DNA of 64,000 bases from Ridgeia piscesae (Eukaryota; Annelida; Polychaeta; Sabellida; Siboglinidae): the NCBI GenBank assembly GCA_025642075.2, contig JAODUO010000469.1, positions 309,501 through 373,500 of the forward strand. The letters run 5' to 3'. Below, in pieces: positions 21,601 to 35,600 of the stretch; within the stretch, counting starts at the first letter, position 1, and the number at the start of each line of letters is the position of its first letter. Both the position numbers and the translations under genes were made by a program. The notes beneath the pieces were generated by a model. That model was given only the letters and a program-made list of their open reading frames with translations, was not told the DNA's origin and did no database searches.

Positions 21601-24600
21601 TACAGGACGTAACTGTGAACAGGGACACCGGGCTGACCCTCCCACACCCAGCCAGACAGAGTAGAGTGGACAGTGGGGGCTTGTGGCCAGAGCAACAAAC
21701 CCCATGAGAGCTGACCGCCCTGTACCCAGCAGACTAATACCCCTCACCCGTACTCACCTTGCGTCTGGAAGTTGATGCGTCTCAACTCGACAGGGTCAGT
21801 GGGGTGGGCAGGCATATCATTGACCACCATCTTGACCGGCTGCTGTAGGTCCTTCTCCTTCTGCTGGGTCCGTCGTCTACAACCATAGGACCATTTAATA
21901 AGGACCATCCTAATGAGGACCATCTTAAATGCAGATCATCATAATGAAGACCGTTCTAATGAGGACCATCCTAAATGCAGATCATCTCATGAAGACCGTT
22001 CTAATGAGGCCTATTCTAACACACATTCCTTACAACCACAGGACCATTTTAATGAGGACCATTTTAATGCAAACCTTTCTTATGAGTACTATTCTAACAA
22101 GACATTCAGCTGGGTTTGCCTCCTACAGCCTTGACTTCTAATGAGGACCATCCTAATGGGGACCGTCTGAACACAGGACCTCCTGCCAAATCATACGCCT
22201 AATGAAAACAATTGTACTGAGAATATGGAATTTTGTTAACACAGGACCTTCTGTGGGTCCACCACCTACAGCTGCAGACCTATTATAATGTGAACCATTC
22301 TAATGTGTGTTAGCAGGTTAAATGCACACGTTTGTGTAAGTATCTTAGTACAGTGCCAGTAGGTATCATCTGGTGTTGGTAGAGCTAACAGTATCTATGT
22401 CAATGTGACTGGACGAGAGGTTTACCTGAAGCAGACGATGAGGAGGGCAATGAAGAGGATGAGGACCACAGCAGCACACACGGGTCCTACGATCCAGAGG
22501 AGACCAAGACCACTGCCGCGGTCCTTCTGGCCCACGGCGCTGTCCACATAGTCCGTACTGAGGGGCTCTGAGTAGGGTGTCGACGTGAACTTCTGCAATG
22601 GCGGAAGAGAGTCACATCAGTGTCTGTTTTTAGAACTGTGGTATATGGAATGTTTGTAATTTGTAGGTCATTCTGTGCAGTTGGTTAAAGGTAACGGGTT
22701 AAATATTACGATAAAGAAAATGTAATATTATAATACATGCACATGCATGAGTGTGCGTATGCATGTATATATATGCGCATTCATTAGTGCACATGTGCAT
22801 TAGTGCATGTGTACATTGATATCAAAATTCTGCTTCTATTAAAAACAACTATGGTATAGTTAAAGTTACGTTACATATTGCCTTAAACTATATATCTGAT
22901 ACAGTAAATAAACTCAGTTATTAGAACTATATTATTATAAAATAAGTGTCAAAACTTATCAGCCACTTACGTTGCCAGTGGTGTAGGCGCGGACAAACAC
23001 CCTGTAGAGGGCGCCCTTCTCAAGGGGGCGGTTGAAGTATTGGCCCGTGCCAGGTCTTGTGCCGTCTCCAAGCTCAAACTCAGGTGGCAGGTCATTGTTA
23101 AACCTTGCCGCGATCCACGACTGTTGGCCAGTTTCTGATGCCCTCTTTACTCGATGTAGCTGCACACAAAGACATTTACTCTAGTGAATATTTGTAATAG
23201 TTAATACTGTATATACCATCATTAAACATATTAACATATACCAATTTTTTATTACTGATTTTGTAATATATCATAATGTAATTATTTTTAATCTAAACAC
23301 TGCACTTCTTGGCTCAACTGGTGATTTAATGGAAAGATTTTGACAAGCATCATGATAATGTTATTTTTGTAGACACAAATACCATCGTTGTACATGATGT
23401 TATAATATTGCCGTTTCACGATCTTTGCCAGCAAGGTTCTTAACCAGTACTTCTCCTATTAGAAGTTAGAACTGCTAGAAAATAAATAGTGGTGATGCCA
23501 TCTGAATGTTCTGTGTTAAAAATTCAGAGCTGCAGTTCTTAAGTAGAACATTATGATTTTGTAGATAAGTGAGCTAGGATACCCTTAGATTTCAAATATT
23601 TTGTACACTATACAAAACAATAAAAATTACTATATACTTAATGAAAAAACAATTTCAGCTTAAAATATTACCACCACAAAGACTGCTGAAACCGGCCAAA
23701 ACTTATGATAGTTGTATTTGTCATTAAAACCTGCAAAAAATATGTATATAATGTGGATAGATTACATCTTCGAGGTTGAAGTCATCGGGGTTCATCTGCC
23801 TGGCGATCCCCTCTGGGACAACAACGACGTAGTAGTGACTGATGGGGCCATGTTTCTCCGACGCCTTCCGCAGGCGCAGTAGGATGCTGTTGTCCGAGAT
23901 GGTTCGGAGGAACGACGGGCGATCAATGGCAGGGGGTGCTACACAAGGTCACACAAAGGTCAACGCCACAACGTATGATGTTACCAATAACATTTTAACA
24001 ATGTCATAATTAAACGTGGGTTAAATTTGTACATTACATCATTTACTTTGGTGATTAAATGCACCATGACATTTGTGTCAATAAAATACATGTTTTCTGT
24101 TAGTTAAAATAAATATGTGTTAGTGGAATTAACATTAAAGTTAATAGATATAAATGATTCCATGAGAAGATATCACTATGCTTAGATGCATGTTCTAACA
24201 ACAAACAGTATTTATTCTTAACTCAGAAATGTGGCTGAATTAAACTGCCAACTGCTGACCTTTTATAAATACTACATAACAATTCAGCACAGCTAGTTAT
24301 TTTATTAAGCAGCATCACTACATTATAAGCAAACTATAGCAACTGAATGAAGTTCACATGAAAACAGAAAGACACAAGCCAATGACATGAACAGAAAGAC
24401 ACAAAGATAAGGACATCTCGTATACCATCCGTACTACAACTGCATGCAGAATATTTTTATTTTCATACAGAAAACGGTTGTCTACAATAAACAAAATACA
24501 TGCTGTAAGATTGGTACAAAGGATGTAATAAAACAATTATTAAATATCCCTCTCAATGGCAGTACGTATAATGATAACCTGATTCTATGCAAGCTGTACT

Positions 24601-27600
24601 TGAAATTCCATTCAAAAAGGATTGATCTCATCTACACAAGGAACTGTGACTACTGCTTGTGAACAAACTCTCTACCGACGTGCAGGAAGAGGAGAGATCT
24701 TGCCATGAAAGACACGGCCCACAGAACAGATGTGGTTGTCATGACGACAGAGGTGGCATTCATGTGATGCCAACTGACAGTAACCAGACTAGAATTGACA
24801 AAGATTGAACACAGACAATGAAGAGAACAGACAAACCAAGTGAGAAGATTCTAGATGCCTTAAAGGCAGAGTTAACGTCTTGCATTGATGCCAAAATCTG
24901 AAAGATTCATCTGGCATGGTGAAGTGACTTTTGGTTCTCTGACCACACGGAGACTTTAAACCCATCAGTGTCAGTGCAATCATTACCACAACAGTCGGAC
25001 AGGGCAGGGCACTACGAAACGTGAAAACCATCTCGCTGAAATAACACAGAAGAGCATGAAATACTATTCGTTCGTGCAGAAATACATCAGAGAACCGTGA
25101 TGGAATGGCGCAAACATGAGAACTGGCATCAGATCAATGGTACACATGCAAAATTCAAATCTACACCTGCTACGAGAGAAAGTACAATCATGATGACAAA
25201 GACCAGTACCATGGTGCTGGCATGTTCTGAGTCTCATGCGGTGACTGTGAATAGTGTTAGATAAGAAGACTTGTGAACAAGAGGACACTAGTGGACCGTC
25301 ACTGACCGTCAATGCTGGTCTCCACCTTGAGCATGTACTCCGGGCCCCAGCTGCCGTCGCTGTACTTCGCACTGATGTTGAAACTGTAGATCGTTTTTGG
25401 CACGAGGCCGTCGATGTAAAGCGATGTCTCGTCATTTGGCACAATCGAGTCTTTCTTTGGATCGATCATTGTCTGCTCGATGCCGTAACTGTCTCGGTAT
25501 CTCTTTATACCCTCGTAGACGATCTGTCACAGACAGGTGTCAATGTCAGACATGTCAAGACAAAATAAACATTTACTTACACAAAACAGGATATTAATTC
25601 AATACAGTGTAGAGATGTCAGTTTGGTGCAAGGGATGTGGTATTTGTAACACTTGCAGCAGTTATTATTTTCAGATTGCCAACGATGTTTATAAGTTTTT
25701 GTTTACATGTGGACGATGTGGTTATGTATATTTGCACTTAATTATTCGTACGCCCATTCCTGTTTCCTAAGACAATATTAATGGTTTCACAAATGTGTTC
25801 ACTAATAGGATTGTACATTAATTGCACAAACAGGAACACGTCACAGACTGTTGCATATACTGAGCCATACCTTGTATCTTGCGACACCACCAGTCTTTGG
25901 GTGTTTCCACGCCAACATAACAGACTTAGGGTTCTGGGTCTTCGAGTGGAATTCCTTCACCATCTGAGGATGTTCTGTGACAGAAAATTATGATGTTACA
26001 ATACTAATAACATAGGGGGAAATAATTTCCGAGCACACCCGCAATGCAACATACCCTGGGGGTAGTTCCAATAATACATAATATTAAAACTGGTTGTTTG
26101 CATTATAAACACACCATATTTTAAATAGACATACACCATAATAAATATCTGACAAATTCCACAAATTTCCATAGATTGTGAACCCTTCAGCTTTTACCAA
26201 AGCAAGTAACTTGACTGAACAATACATGGATTACAATGACATCAAACTCGTGGTACCACCTGGGGGATACATTGAAACCACAATAAACACATCTACTGTC
26301 CTTATATTTTCACATCAAAACATCATACATCTCCACTTACCCTGGCTAACGGTGTTAGTGACAACTATGTCCGAGTAGTTTCCGTAGCTTTTACTCTGGA
26401 GTTTCGCCTGCACGCGCACAGCGTAGGAGCTGTGAGGCTCGAGTCCCCCGATCTCAGTGACAGTGTAGGGACCAATCTCAAGGTGCATCCAGTCGGCCAT
26501 GTTGGGGAGGGCGTACATGTTGTAGTAGACACGGTAGCCGATGATGGTGGCCAGGCGAGGCTGCTCCCAGCTCACCTCGATCGTCGTAGGAGACTTGCGT
26601 ACCAGCTTGACATTCTGGGGCGGGGGTGGCACTGTGGACAGGGTGAAAACAGTTACAGGGGTGGGGGTGTCAGTGAGTATCAGCGAGTGGGTGTTAGGGG
26701 CAGTCTCATAGCAGTAATACTGTGTTTAGCGTCTGTTCACCACCCCCAGTCATACATGGTGTGGCACTATCAGTGTCAATTTGAATCAGATGGCTCAGTC
26801 ACTAGGCATTGGGGCAATTTAATTTCCCGCAGTACCAGGTGTCAACCACCACAATATATACAGCATCAGCCACTTAGAAAGCACCTGTTAAGGCTGACTA
26901 GAGTACTGAACAGTCAGTCATCATCCACAAATCATCTGATACAGTACACTGACTAGAATTTACTGAGCAGCGACAGAGAAGGCAGTTAACCACAGAGACA
27001 CCTACACTGGCCAGTCATCTTCAGGGGCAGTCGGTTACTCCAGGGTCCGGCGCCCTTGCTTGTATAGGCTCGGATCTGGAAGATATAGTCCTGGTTGAGC
27101 TCGAGGGCGTCAATGAGCTGCGTGGTGCCGGTGGCGTTCACCTCGAACACATCCACGGCCTTCTTGAGCTTGTGGAAGCGGATCTCGTACATGATCACCT
27201 CGCCGTACCGCAGCGACTTGGCTGGGGGGTTCCACGTCAACTTGACGCTCTGTGACCCGACCTGCTCCGCACTGAAGTTGAGAGGCGCGCCTCGCGGAAC
27301 TGAAATGGAAGCGGAATGTGGCTGAAATTCTGTGACGAGTTGTGGATGGTAGGAGCAGCTTCAGTGGTGGCTACAGATGGATCCGTCAGTGAATACTGAT
27401 CTGTGTGTAAACACCACCGACAGCAGGGTGGGGTTAATCAACCTTCCTCCTGAAATTATGACAGATGAAGTGCCACGCTAACTATGATCGTGGGAGTTGT
27501 GGCACGCCAGTGATGCTTGTGGAAATTGCTCACGAGCATCAAACTGTTTGACATAGCACAATAGTCAGTTACATACAACTGTGAATGTAGCAAGCAGCCC

Positions 27601-29570
27601 CAGCATGCAACGGTGCAGAGTGTCGCAGTAGCGACCCTCTCCACCACCAGGGCCGACTGCTGTCATGTGATCTGTCTCGTGACTACAGACAGTGCTGCCG
27701 TGGTACTGGACTCACATACGACAGAGAAAGGAACACAGGGGAACAAATCAACGTAAAGTAAACATAAGAACAACGGCAGGCGGGCGTGTGGGAGGGGATC
27801 GCTGAAGCATGGTAACTGCCGACCCAGAGTTTCCGCTGCCATTGTCTGGCATGTCCTGACACCTGCATGGAGCGACCGGTCGCTGCAACAGTACCGCACT
27901 CACTTCCGTCGGGCGTCCGAATCGTGCCAACCGCCTCCTCGCCGTAATCCACGGAGTTCAACGCTGACACCCGGAACTCGTAGGTGACACCTCGTTCTGT
28001 CAACAACATGGACAACTGTTACTCCGACATTCTGACTTCAATGCAACAATACTGTGACGATACAGACATACCGAGTGTTTTTGTGTAAATAGAAAAATCA
28101 ATTTATTTTACATAACTTCTGTAACACATCAAAACTACACATTTATTTATCACATTAGAAAAATAGGTAAATAACAATTATTTGGTGACTCATACAATGT
28201 TCAGAGTTATCAACTAACCTAAATGAACTTTCGAAATCCTGTTCCTGTGTGAAACGATGTCTGGTTTCCAGATTACTGACAGATCATTGATCACAACAGC
28301 AGAGATCGGTTTTGACATTTATCCCGACTCTATTTGTACATAATCAAGAATGGCACTAACCGAGGAAGCCAGAAGTGAAATGGTATTTCTCCCCCTGGAA
28401 GCGTCGCTCCTCCACATTGCTGTCGCCCTGGACAGCGTACCTGAGGCGGTACCCCGACAGCTCCCCAAAGGGGCGGCGAGGTCGCTGCCAGGTGACAGAC
28501 ACCACTGGGGGGTCGTCGTTCTGTAGCGACAACTGCAGACCCTTGGGGGCACTCGCAACTGTAATGCAAGGGTTAAAGTCTGAACACAGTGATGATAAAT
28601 CTAACACAAACAAGGGTTAATATCTGAAGGTTCTACACAACAACCAGAACATGAATGAGTAAGACTCAAGGTATGATGTTTGTAATGGGACCACTCTGAC
28701 AACATCTACAGCTTCTGTCCACAAGTTGACAAAATTGGGCCAAAATCTACTGCAGTTCAATCACTCAAGTGGTGCCCTCTTGCGGGCAATCTGTAGATCA
28801 CTTTTTATATGATGCCCTGAAACAAATTATCTTAAATCTTCCTTCTTTCTCTGGCAAAATATCCTAAAAACGCACCTGACACAACACTTAAAAATAATCC
28901 TACAAAAACATCTAAATCATGGTCAATCATCCAGGAAATTGATTCACAAAGCTGGCCAACGTCTAAACACTAAAGACACCCTCCTCACCTGCACCCTTGG
29001 TCTTAACCCTCCTGGCGGGGCTCCTCTGTCCATCGCCCTTGCGGGTATATGCCGCCACCCGCACCTGGTACCAGGTGTCTGGCTTGAGCTTGGCGAGGGT
29101 CACCTCGTACTTGTCTCCGTCCATCAGGTCATACATCTGAGGGCGGCCGGTCGTCTGACCATGGCGATCAACCTCGATGTAGTGGACCTGGTAGCCGCGG
29201 ATGATCCCATTCCGTTCCTTTAGACTCGGAGGCTGCCACTCGACCTTGATGGAAGTCGAGTTGAATGCCTCGACTCGCACGCGTCGAGGCTCGCCCGGAA
29301 CTGGAAATAGTGAGGAAATGCATTATAAATACTGTGTCCAGGTCATTTAAATGTGTGGTATTTCTAAGTGAACAATAATCAGTTGTTAACAAACGACACT
29401 TGGAAATATTATGCTCTTTGCAAGGCAAAATTATATGTATTTCTTGTATACACATTTTTGGAGGTTATGAGATATGGGGCTATTTATTAAAATGCCCAGA
29501 TTCTCACATTATGTTACCTCAACCTACATTTTAACTGAGAAATGTTTCACTTCATATCTAATACTTTTAT

Positions 29571-29644
<74 letters not shown>

Positions 29645-32641
29645 TTCAAGAGTATTTTCTTCCTTTAATATCATAAAACAAGCTACACACATGCCTCAAT
29701 ATATTCAATTCACATGGCTATGATGCTGACTGGCATCTGAGTATCACATAGAAATGTGCAAAAACAAGTCTTGTTCTGTTTACACCTGCAGCCAAACCCA
29801 ACAATTAAGAGAACAAGTTAAAGGTACAAATGTCACAAAAATTGTAACTATTATTAGTAGCATTACATTTAATAAACATGATATCTGAAAACAACATTAC
29901 ACATTCAGTGGGAAAACAGTGAGATGAGAGAAGAGAAAGCTCATGCAGTGAGCAAGACATGCACTTGGCTAACACATGCATGGTGCAGGTGAAGGGGAGG
30001 GTGAGGGGGAAGGGGTAAGGGTTGTTAGTTTCCTCTCATGTGGGTGAAATATCTCTTCTCCATCAGCTGACCAAAGTGAAACATTGATCAAATCAACTTA
30101 AAATTAAACAACATTTCTGAGAGAACAGATTCTGTCAAATTTATTTAATTAATTTCAGAATTTTTTGTTTGTTAAAACATTTGAGAATTCATTTTTTTGA
30201 TTAAACTATATCTAAAAATAAAATATAAAATAATGATTTCATTCCTTGATGCCAATTACTTTTGTCTACCATGTTTCATTTCTTTCCTGTCTTACATAAT
30301 GTAATGTAAATCATATCTATTCTAACACACAACTCCCAAATGTGTTTTTAAGAACCACAATTTTCCATTTACCTACTAGCGCTGGATGTTTCATGTCAAA
30401 TACGATGTTTCCATTACATCTGGAATGTATTCACCAATACAAAATGGACAAGTAATTTTTTTAACAATTTATTAAAACACTTGGTAATGTAAGATTAAAT
30501 ATTTTATTATAAAACCAATTATACCTTCAAAGGTCACTGAAAAAAATGTAGAATTAAACTGTAAATACCCCGTGGGTAAGCTAAGCACGTGTCAGAATAG
30601 AAAGTTGTTTTTAAAAGTGGTATTATTGCATGATGTTTCAGTATTAATAGCTGTTTGACTGCAATATTATGACAAAGCTGTCCACGTGGACACTACAATA
30701 CAGACCTATTTGTTGCTTGCCTGCTATGCGAGTAGTTGAAACTGTTATTAGTTAGTAACAGCTGATAAATTTATTAACTAATAAACCTACAAGGTTTAAA
30801 CTTCAATATCACATAGCATGTTTGACATTTCCTTGTTAGTTCGAAGGTGGGTAGCAAGGCTACGACCCATGCTGAGAGCACCACCACCAATGCGCCACCG
30901 ATGCGCCACCACCGCTCTCATGCGGCATCTACATACCATCTTCATCGGTCCGTGCGATGATGCCATCGGAGCGCGGCCCGTCGCCAATATGCGTGTACGC
31001 GAGCACCCATATCTGATACTGTGTCCACTTCTCTAGGGTCCTGAGTATACAGGAGCGTGCCCCCTCATGCAGTCTCACCACCGACGCTTGCGTCACACTG
31101 CCGCCACCGCCGCGTTCCTTCGCGTACATCACACGGTACCCGGATATGTCACCGTTTTGATGGTTTGACGCTGGAGGGTGCCACCTCACCTCTATCATGT
31201 GCGAGCTGAGGGCGCGGGCCGTCACGTTCTGTGGGGGGGCGGAGGGCTCTGGGGGCGCGGGAGCGAAACAACAACTTAACGACAACTTAAAGACGGACGT
31301 CACATGTAAGCATGTCTCGCAAGAGGTCTGGTCCATGGCTGGGAAGGAAGAATGTCTCGAGTTTATGTCTTTAATGAAGCGTTGCAAAACACACTGGCAT
31401 GTGTGTATTGTCATTTCAGGAATGAATTTATGTGAGGCTGTTTTACAATAATAAATGTCACTGTTTAGCCAGTAGCAATTCCCGGCTACACTGTTTGGTT
31501 ACTTTTGCAAATTAATGCTGTTTTATGTGGAAAAGTTGTGTATATTTTGAGGAGATTTGACAGCCTGGTCTCCACTGGACTAGACTTCTCGCAAGACAGA
31601 CACAGGAAACAGAAGTACGTTGGATAACATTTTAACGTGATCAAACGTAAGACTAGGTGCACCATAAAACTGTGCTACGTGAAACGCGCAGTGAGCGTGT
31701 AACTTAACTCTACGAAATCACGAAGACCATCACACAGCAAGAGATAGGAAAATGTATGTTCTTAAGAAAACAGTTATCAAAACAAAACAAAATAATTTTG
31801 TAAATGTTGAGTGGTCAATTTTGAATGTGTTCTGTCAGCGACATTAGACGTTTTGCATTTCCAAAATGCTGACATGCAGACTGGATTTTTGTTTTTGATT
31901 TCATGAGTTGAACTTCTGCATTGAAGATCACAGCTCACGTGACTTAGATAAAACAACTGTAAACCAATGTAATCATATCAAACTCATAGGGATATTGAAC
32001 AGTGATCGACTCCGAATTCAATTTGGTGTCATTTATTGTGTTACTTGATCACTTAACATTAACACCAAACAAGACAAAGAGAACAAGATGAAGAAACTTC
32101 ACAACAACATGCAACTTGGCAGTAAACAGGATAAATTAAATGCGTAAATAGAAAACGCTGCTTTGCAAGTGAAAAACTTAAAAACAGTGCAAAAATGTAA
32201 AAGGTGAGAATAGCAAACCAGCTGCGCATGTACGTAATATATAAGAAAAAGCGAGTGTAGTTGCACATGTCAATGCATGAAGTGCCACACTTACTGTACT
32301 CGAGCGTGCGGACTTGTATGATGGGTGTACTGGCCCCTTCACCTCGTGAGGACTTTGCGGCAATGAGGATGTGGTAGACAGTGTTTGGCGTGAGGTCCTC
32401 CATTGTGTAGCGAGTACGCGGAGGTACAATTGAGACATGTTTCGGTTTGCGCTCGTGAGAGCTGTTGAAGTACAGCTCGTAGCTGCGGATGTTGTTCCCA
32501 GAATCCTCGGGGGCATCCCACACCAGCTGGATCATGTTCGGGGAAGTCGCCTCACCCTGAAGGTTCGTCGGCTGCTCGGGGACTGTGGAAAAACACAAAC
32601 TTTAGCACCAACGTACAAATGTGTGACATATATACACATTA

Positions 32642-32698
<57 letters not shown>

Positions 32699-35600
32699 AG
32701 GGACACTCATGGCATGCAATTACATGTCACTCCTCTGGGATGATCAAGTTGCTGAAATGAACATTAACAACAATGTTATGTTTATCCTCTTCTTGTTTTA
32801 AGCTAACTTTCAATTTTACCATTGCTTTCAGTTTCATCACCACTTTCGTTTTACTACCACTACCAGTATTAACACAGCTGTCTATACAAAATGGATGGCA
32901 ACACCGTTTCCATTCCAGTTGCAGTTCAACTGAAATTATTCATTCACGACTGCACAATTCCTTCAAACTGCCACAACTGTCAAGAGCTAGTTTGTTCTGC
33001 CTGGAGAGTTCCCGAGAAAATGCCAACTCGTACAATTGCATATTGGCCTGGTTTGAGCCACATGTGGAGCAGAAGCGGGGGTCATCAATTTCGATGCTTT
33101 CAACTCTCATGAAGATAATGGCCTTTGTAATGATTGCACGAGGATGGATGCCACGTTTAACCTTGACAACAGGAGACAGAGACGCTCCAAATGACTGCGT
33201 CTCTGCAAAAAAAATGAGTTAGTGATGGGGATGAATTGACAGTGTGTGTCGCTGACATTACCCGAGCGAAATCTCTGCCGCGATCACCTGTCCACTATTT
33301 GATTCCTCGTTCAATTATCACAGAAATGTTACAGAGTAATTGCTGGCAATCATTGTCTGCCCACTAATGCCGTGATTTGTTCATGTGTGTGGGTGTTGGA
33401 TAAAGCCTCGACACGACCTGAGGTAAGTTTTAGATGATGATGAAGGATTACGTGGAGAAGGACAGATGGAGTTTTGAAGATGCAAGCAGAACATCTAGAC
33501 TACAACACCCACTCTGCGCTGGCAGCACATGACAGGAGAAGCTATGAGATAACTCTCTCTAAGCACAAGCTGCGACGAGATTTGCCAGCTCCAGACCAGT
33601 TCTGTCAATTCCAATTCAATTAAAATATTTGTTATCAAAGATCAATACAAATTGATCTTCGATAAAATTACACAAGTGTTGAAAAACATTGATTCCAATT
33701 AGGTATTGAATTTAAATTAAGCTGACAATTTATAATTTAAATGCTATACAAAAGCATTTACAAAGATTGTATTTTATGACTATGCCTGGGTAGTTTCACT
33801 TGTCAGTGAATGTGTCATTCAGGTAAAATGTACAAAAGAAACGGTTTTGTTAGATTTTTCAAGCACAAATAACACATAAAAACTGACATTAAAAATAACA
33901 CAATTTTAATCAAAGTTAACTAAAAGATCAATAAACTAATTTTAGATTTAAAAAAATGTGTAACTAATTTATTAAATAATTATTGCTGCAATCATGGGCT
34001 CTCACACAGTGGTGAAACCAGGATGCATGTTTAACACATGCAAATTAATATTTGTAAACCTCCAAAAGTAAACCTAGGTAAATTATATCAATCTGTAATG
34101 GCCTAGGTTTAACCCTTGACCTGCCACTCAGCAACCGTCCATACCCACTCATATAATTTGCCACCTTATCACTGGCTAAACTGATACAATGGTGGGTCCA
34201 CGCACCCCGCTACAAACACAAACTCTCCAGCACTCAAGCATAGACAGCTCCGCCACATGCATGTAACTGTTAGGCGTCACTCAGTTAGAACACACGGGTT
34301 GCCATGACAACCGCTGATGCAATTAATCTCTGAAACGGAGAATGGGCACTGGCTCCCGATTTGTCGAGCGAGCGGGAAAAGGACAGTCACAGGGAATTCC
34401 TTTGTCACTACCAGCTCCAGCAAAGATGGGCAGACAACGCATTGTGCGTGAGCCACACACAGAAAGGCAGGTCTGACTGATAACGACCAGCTGTATAGGA
34501 TTTCAACAGAAATAGCACATGAAAGGCGGAGGCTGTTTTCGTGGCTGAGGTTCCACAATCACGGCTCTGTGTGCTTGGTCGAGTTCTTCACCGTGCTCGG
34601 CTTCAATAAGCCTGGTTATCTTGGAGAGACGTCGGTGCATAACCCTTCCGCAGACAATGGTCTGGATATTTCTGGCCTCCTTATTTACCCATGCGTTGTG
34701 TCCCAGATGGTATACTTTGTCTCCCTGATCAGTCTTTTTAATTTCCACTTCTGTTGCCACATGCCGAGCTAATCCATTATACCCACTTGTGTGGCCTAGT
34801 TGACAATGACAGAGACAACCAACACCTAGTGCGGAATATCAATAGGTTAAAATGTCACATTTATGCTAATACATTAAAAAAAATATTGTAAAGAAAATCA
34901 TTTATATGAAAACCGACAAATTACTGCGTTAACTGAAACGGGTAGTTTGTAAAAACACTCTGGCACCAAGTGATGTCTGTAATGAAACTGAGAAATGATG
35001 CAGGGCAATGATAGCAGAGCGCCACTACAGCAAACCTTTGTGTGGGCAATCACGCACAATGCGATATTATTATCTCAAAATTCCACCATCCTTGAGACTT
35101 GAGTGGCTGACAAAGGAATCCATTGTCTGCACAGAACATTAGACATCCTGCAGAAATTCCTGTGTCGACTGACAGTGAATATGAAAAACCTCTACTGGTT
35201 GACTGGCTCACGGCAAAACAGAGGCCAACGTTCACTGTACATGTCCATCATTCGTTAATAAATGGCCATACTTTGTGTGTAAGCCAAATGTCTGAAGAAT
35301 GACATGTTTTAAAAAATAATGCATTGCTAAAACATTTACAGGATATTTCTGGAAAAATTTGACGTAAAAACGTAATCTTAACATGACAATAAAACATTTT
35401 TACATTTCACTTAAATTGACCATTTGTAATATAAATAGTCTTTATACACTAGATATTTGTATATGTAGTTACATGAAATTCAGTTACTTGATGCTACACA
35501 AATAAATGTGCTGATATTGAAAGATTACCGAATGCCAAAAGAAAACAAATATTACCAAATTACCAAAGGAATTTCTGCTTGATGCAACATCTGTAAATAA

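Noticed and set aside
29474..29668. Frame with an isoleucine-tyrosine repeat
   Set aside because: Translation of the (AT)n microsatellite. The same applies to frames at 18488-18752.
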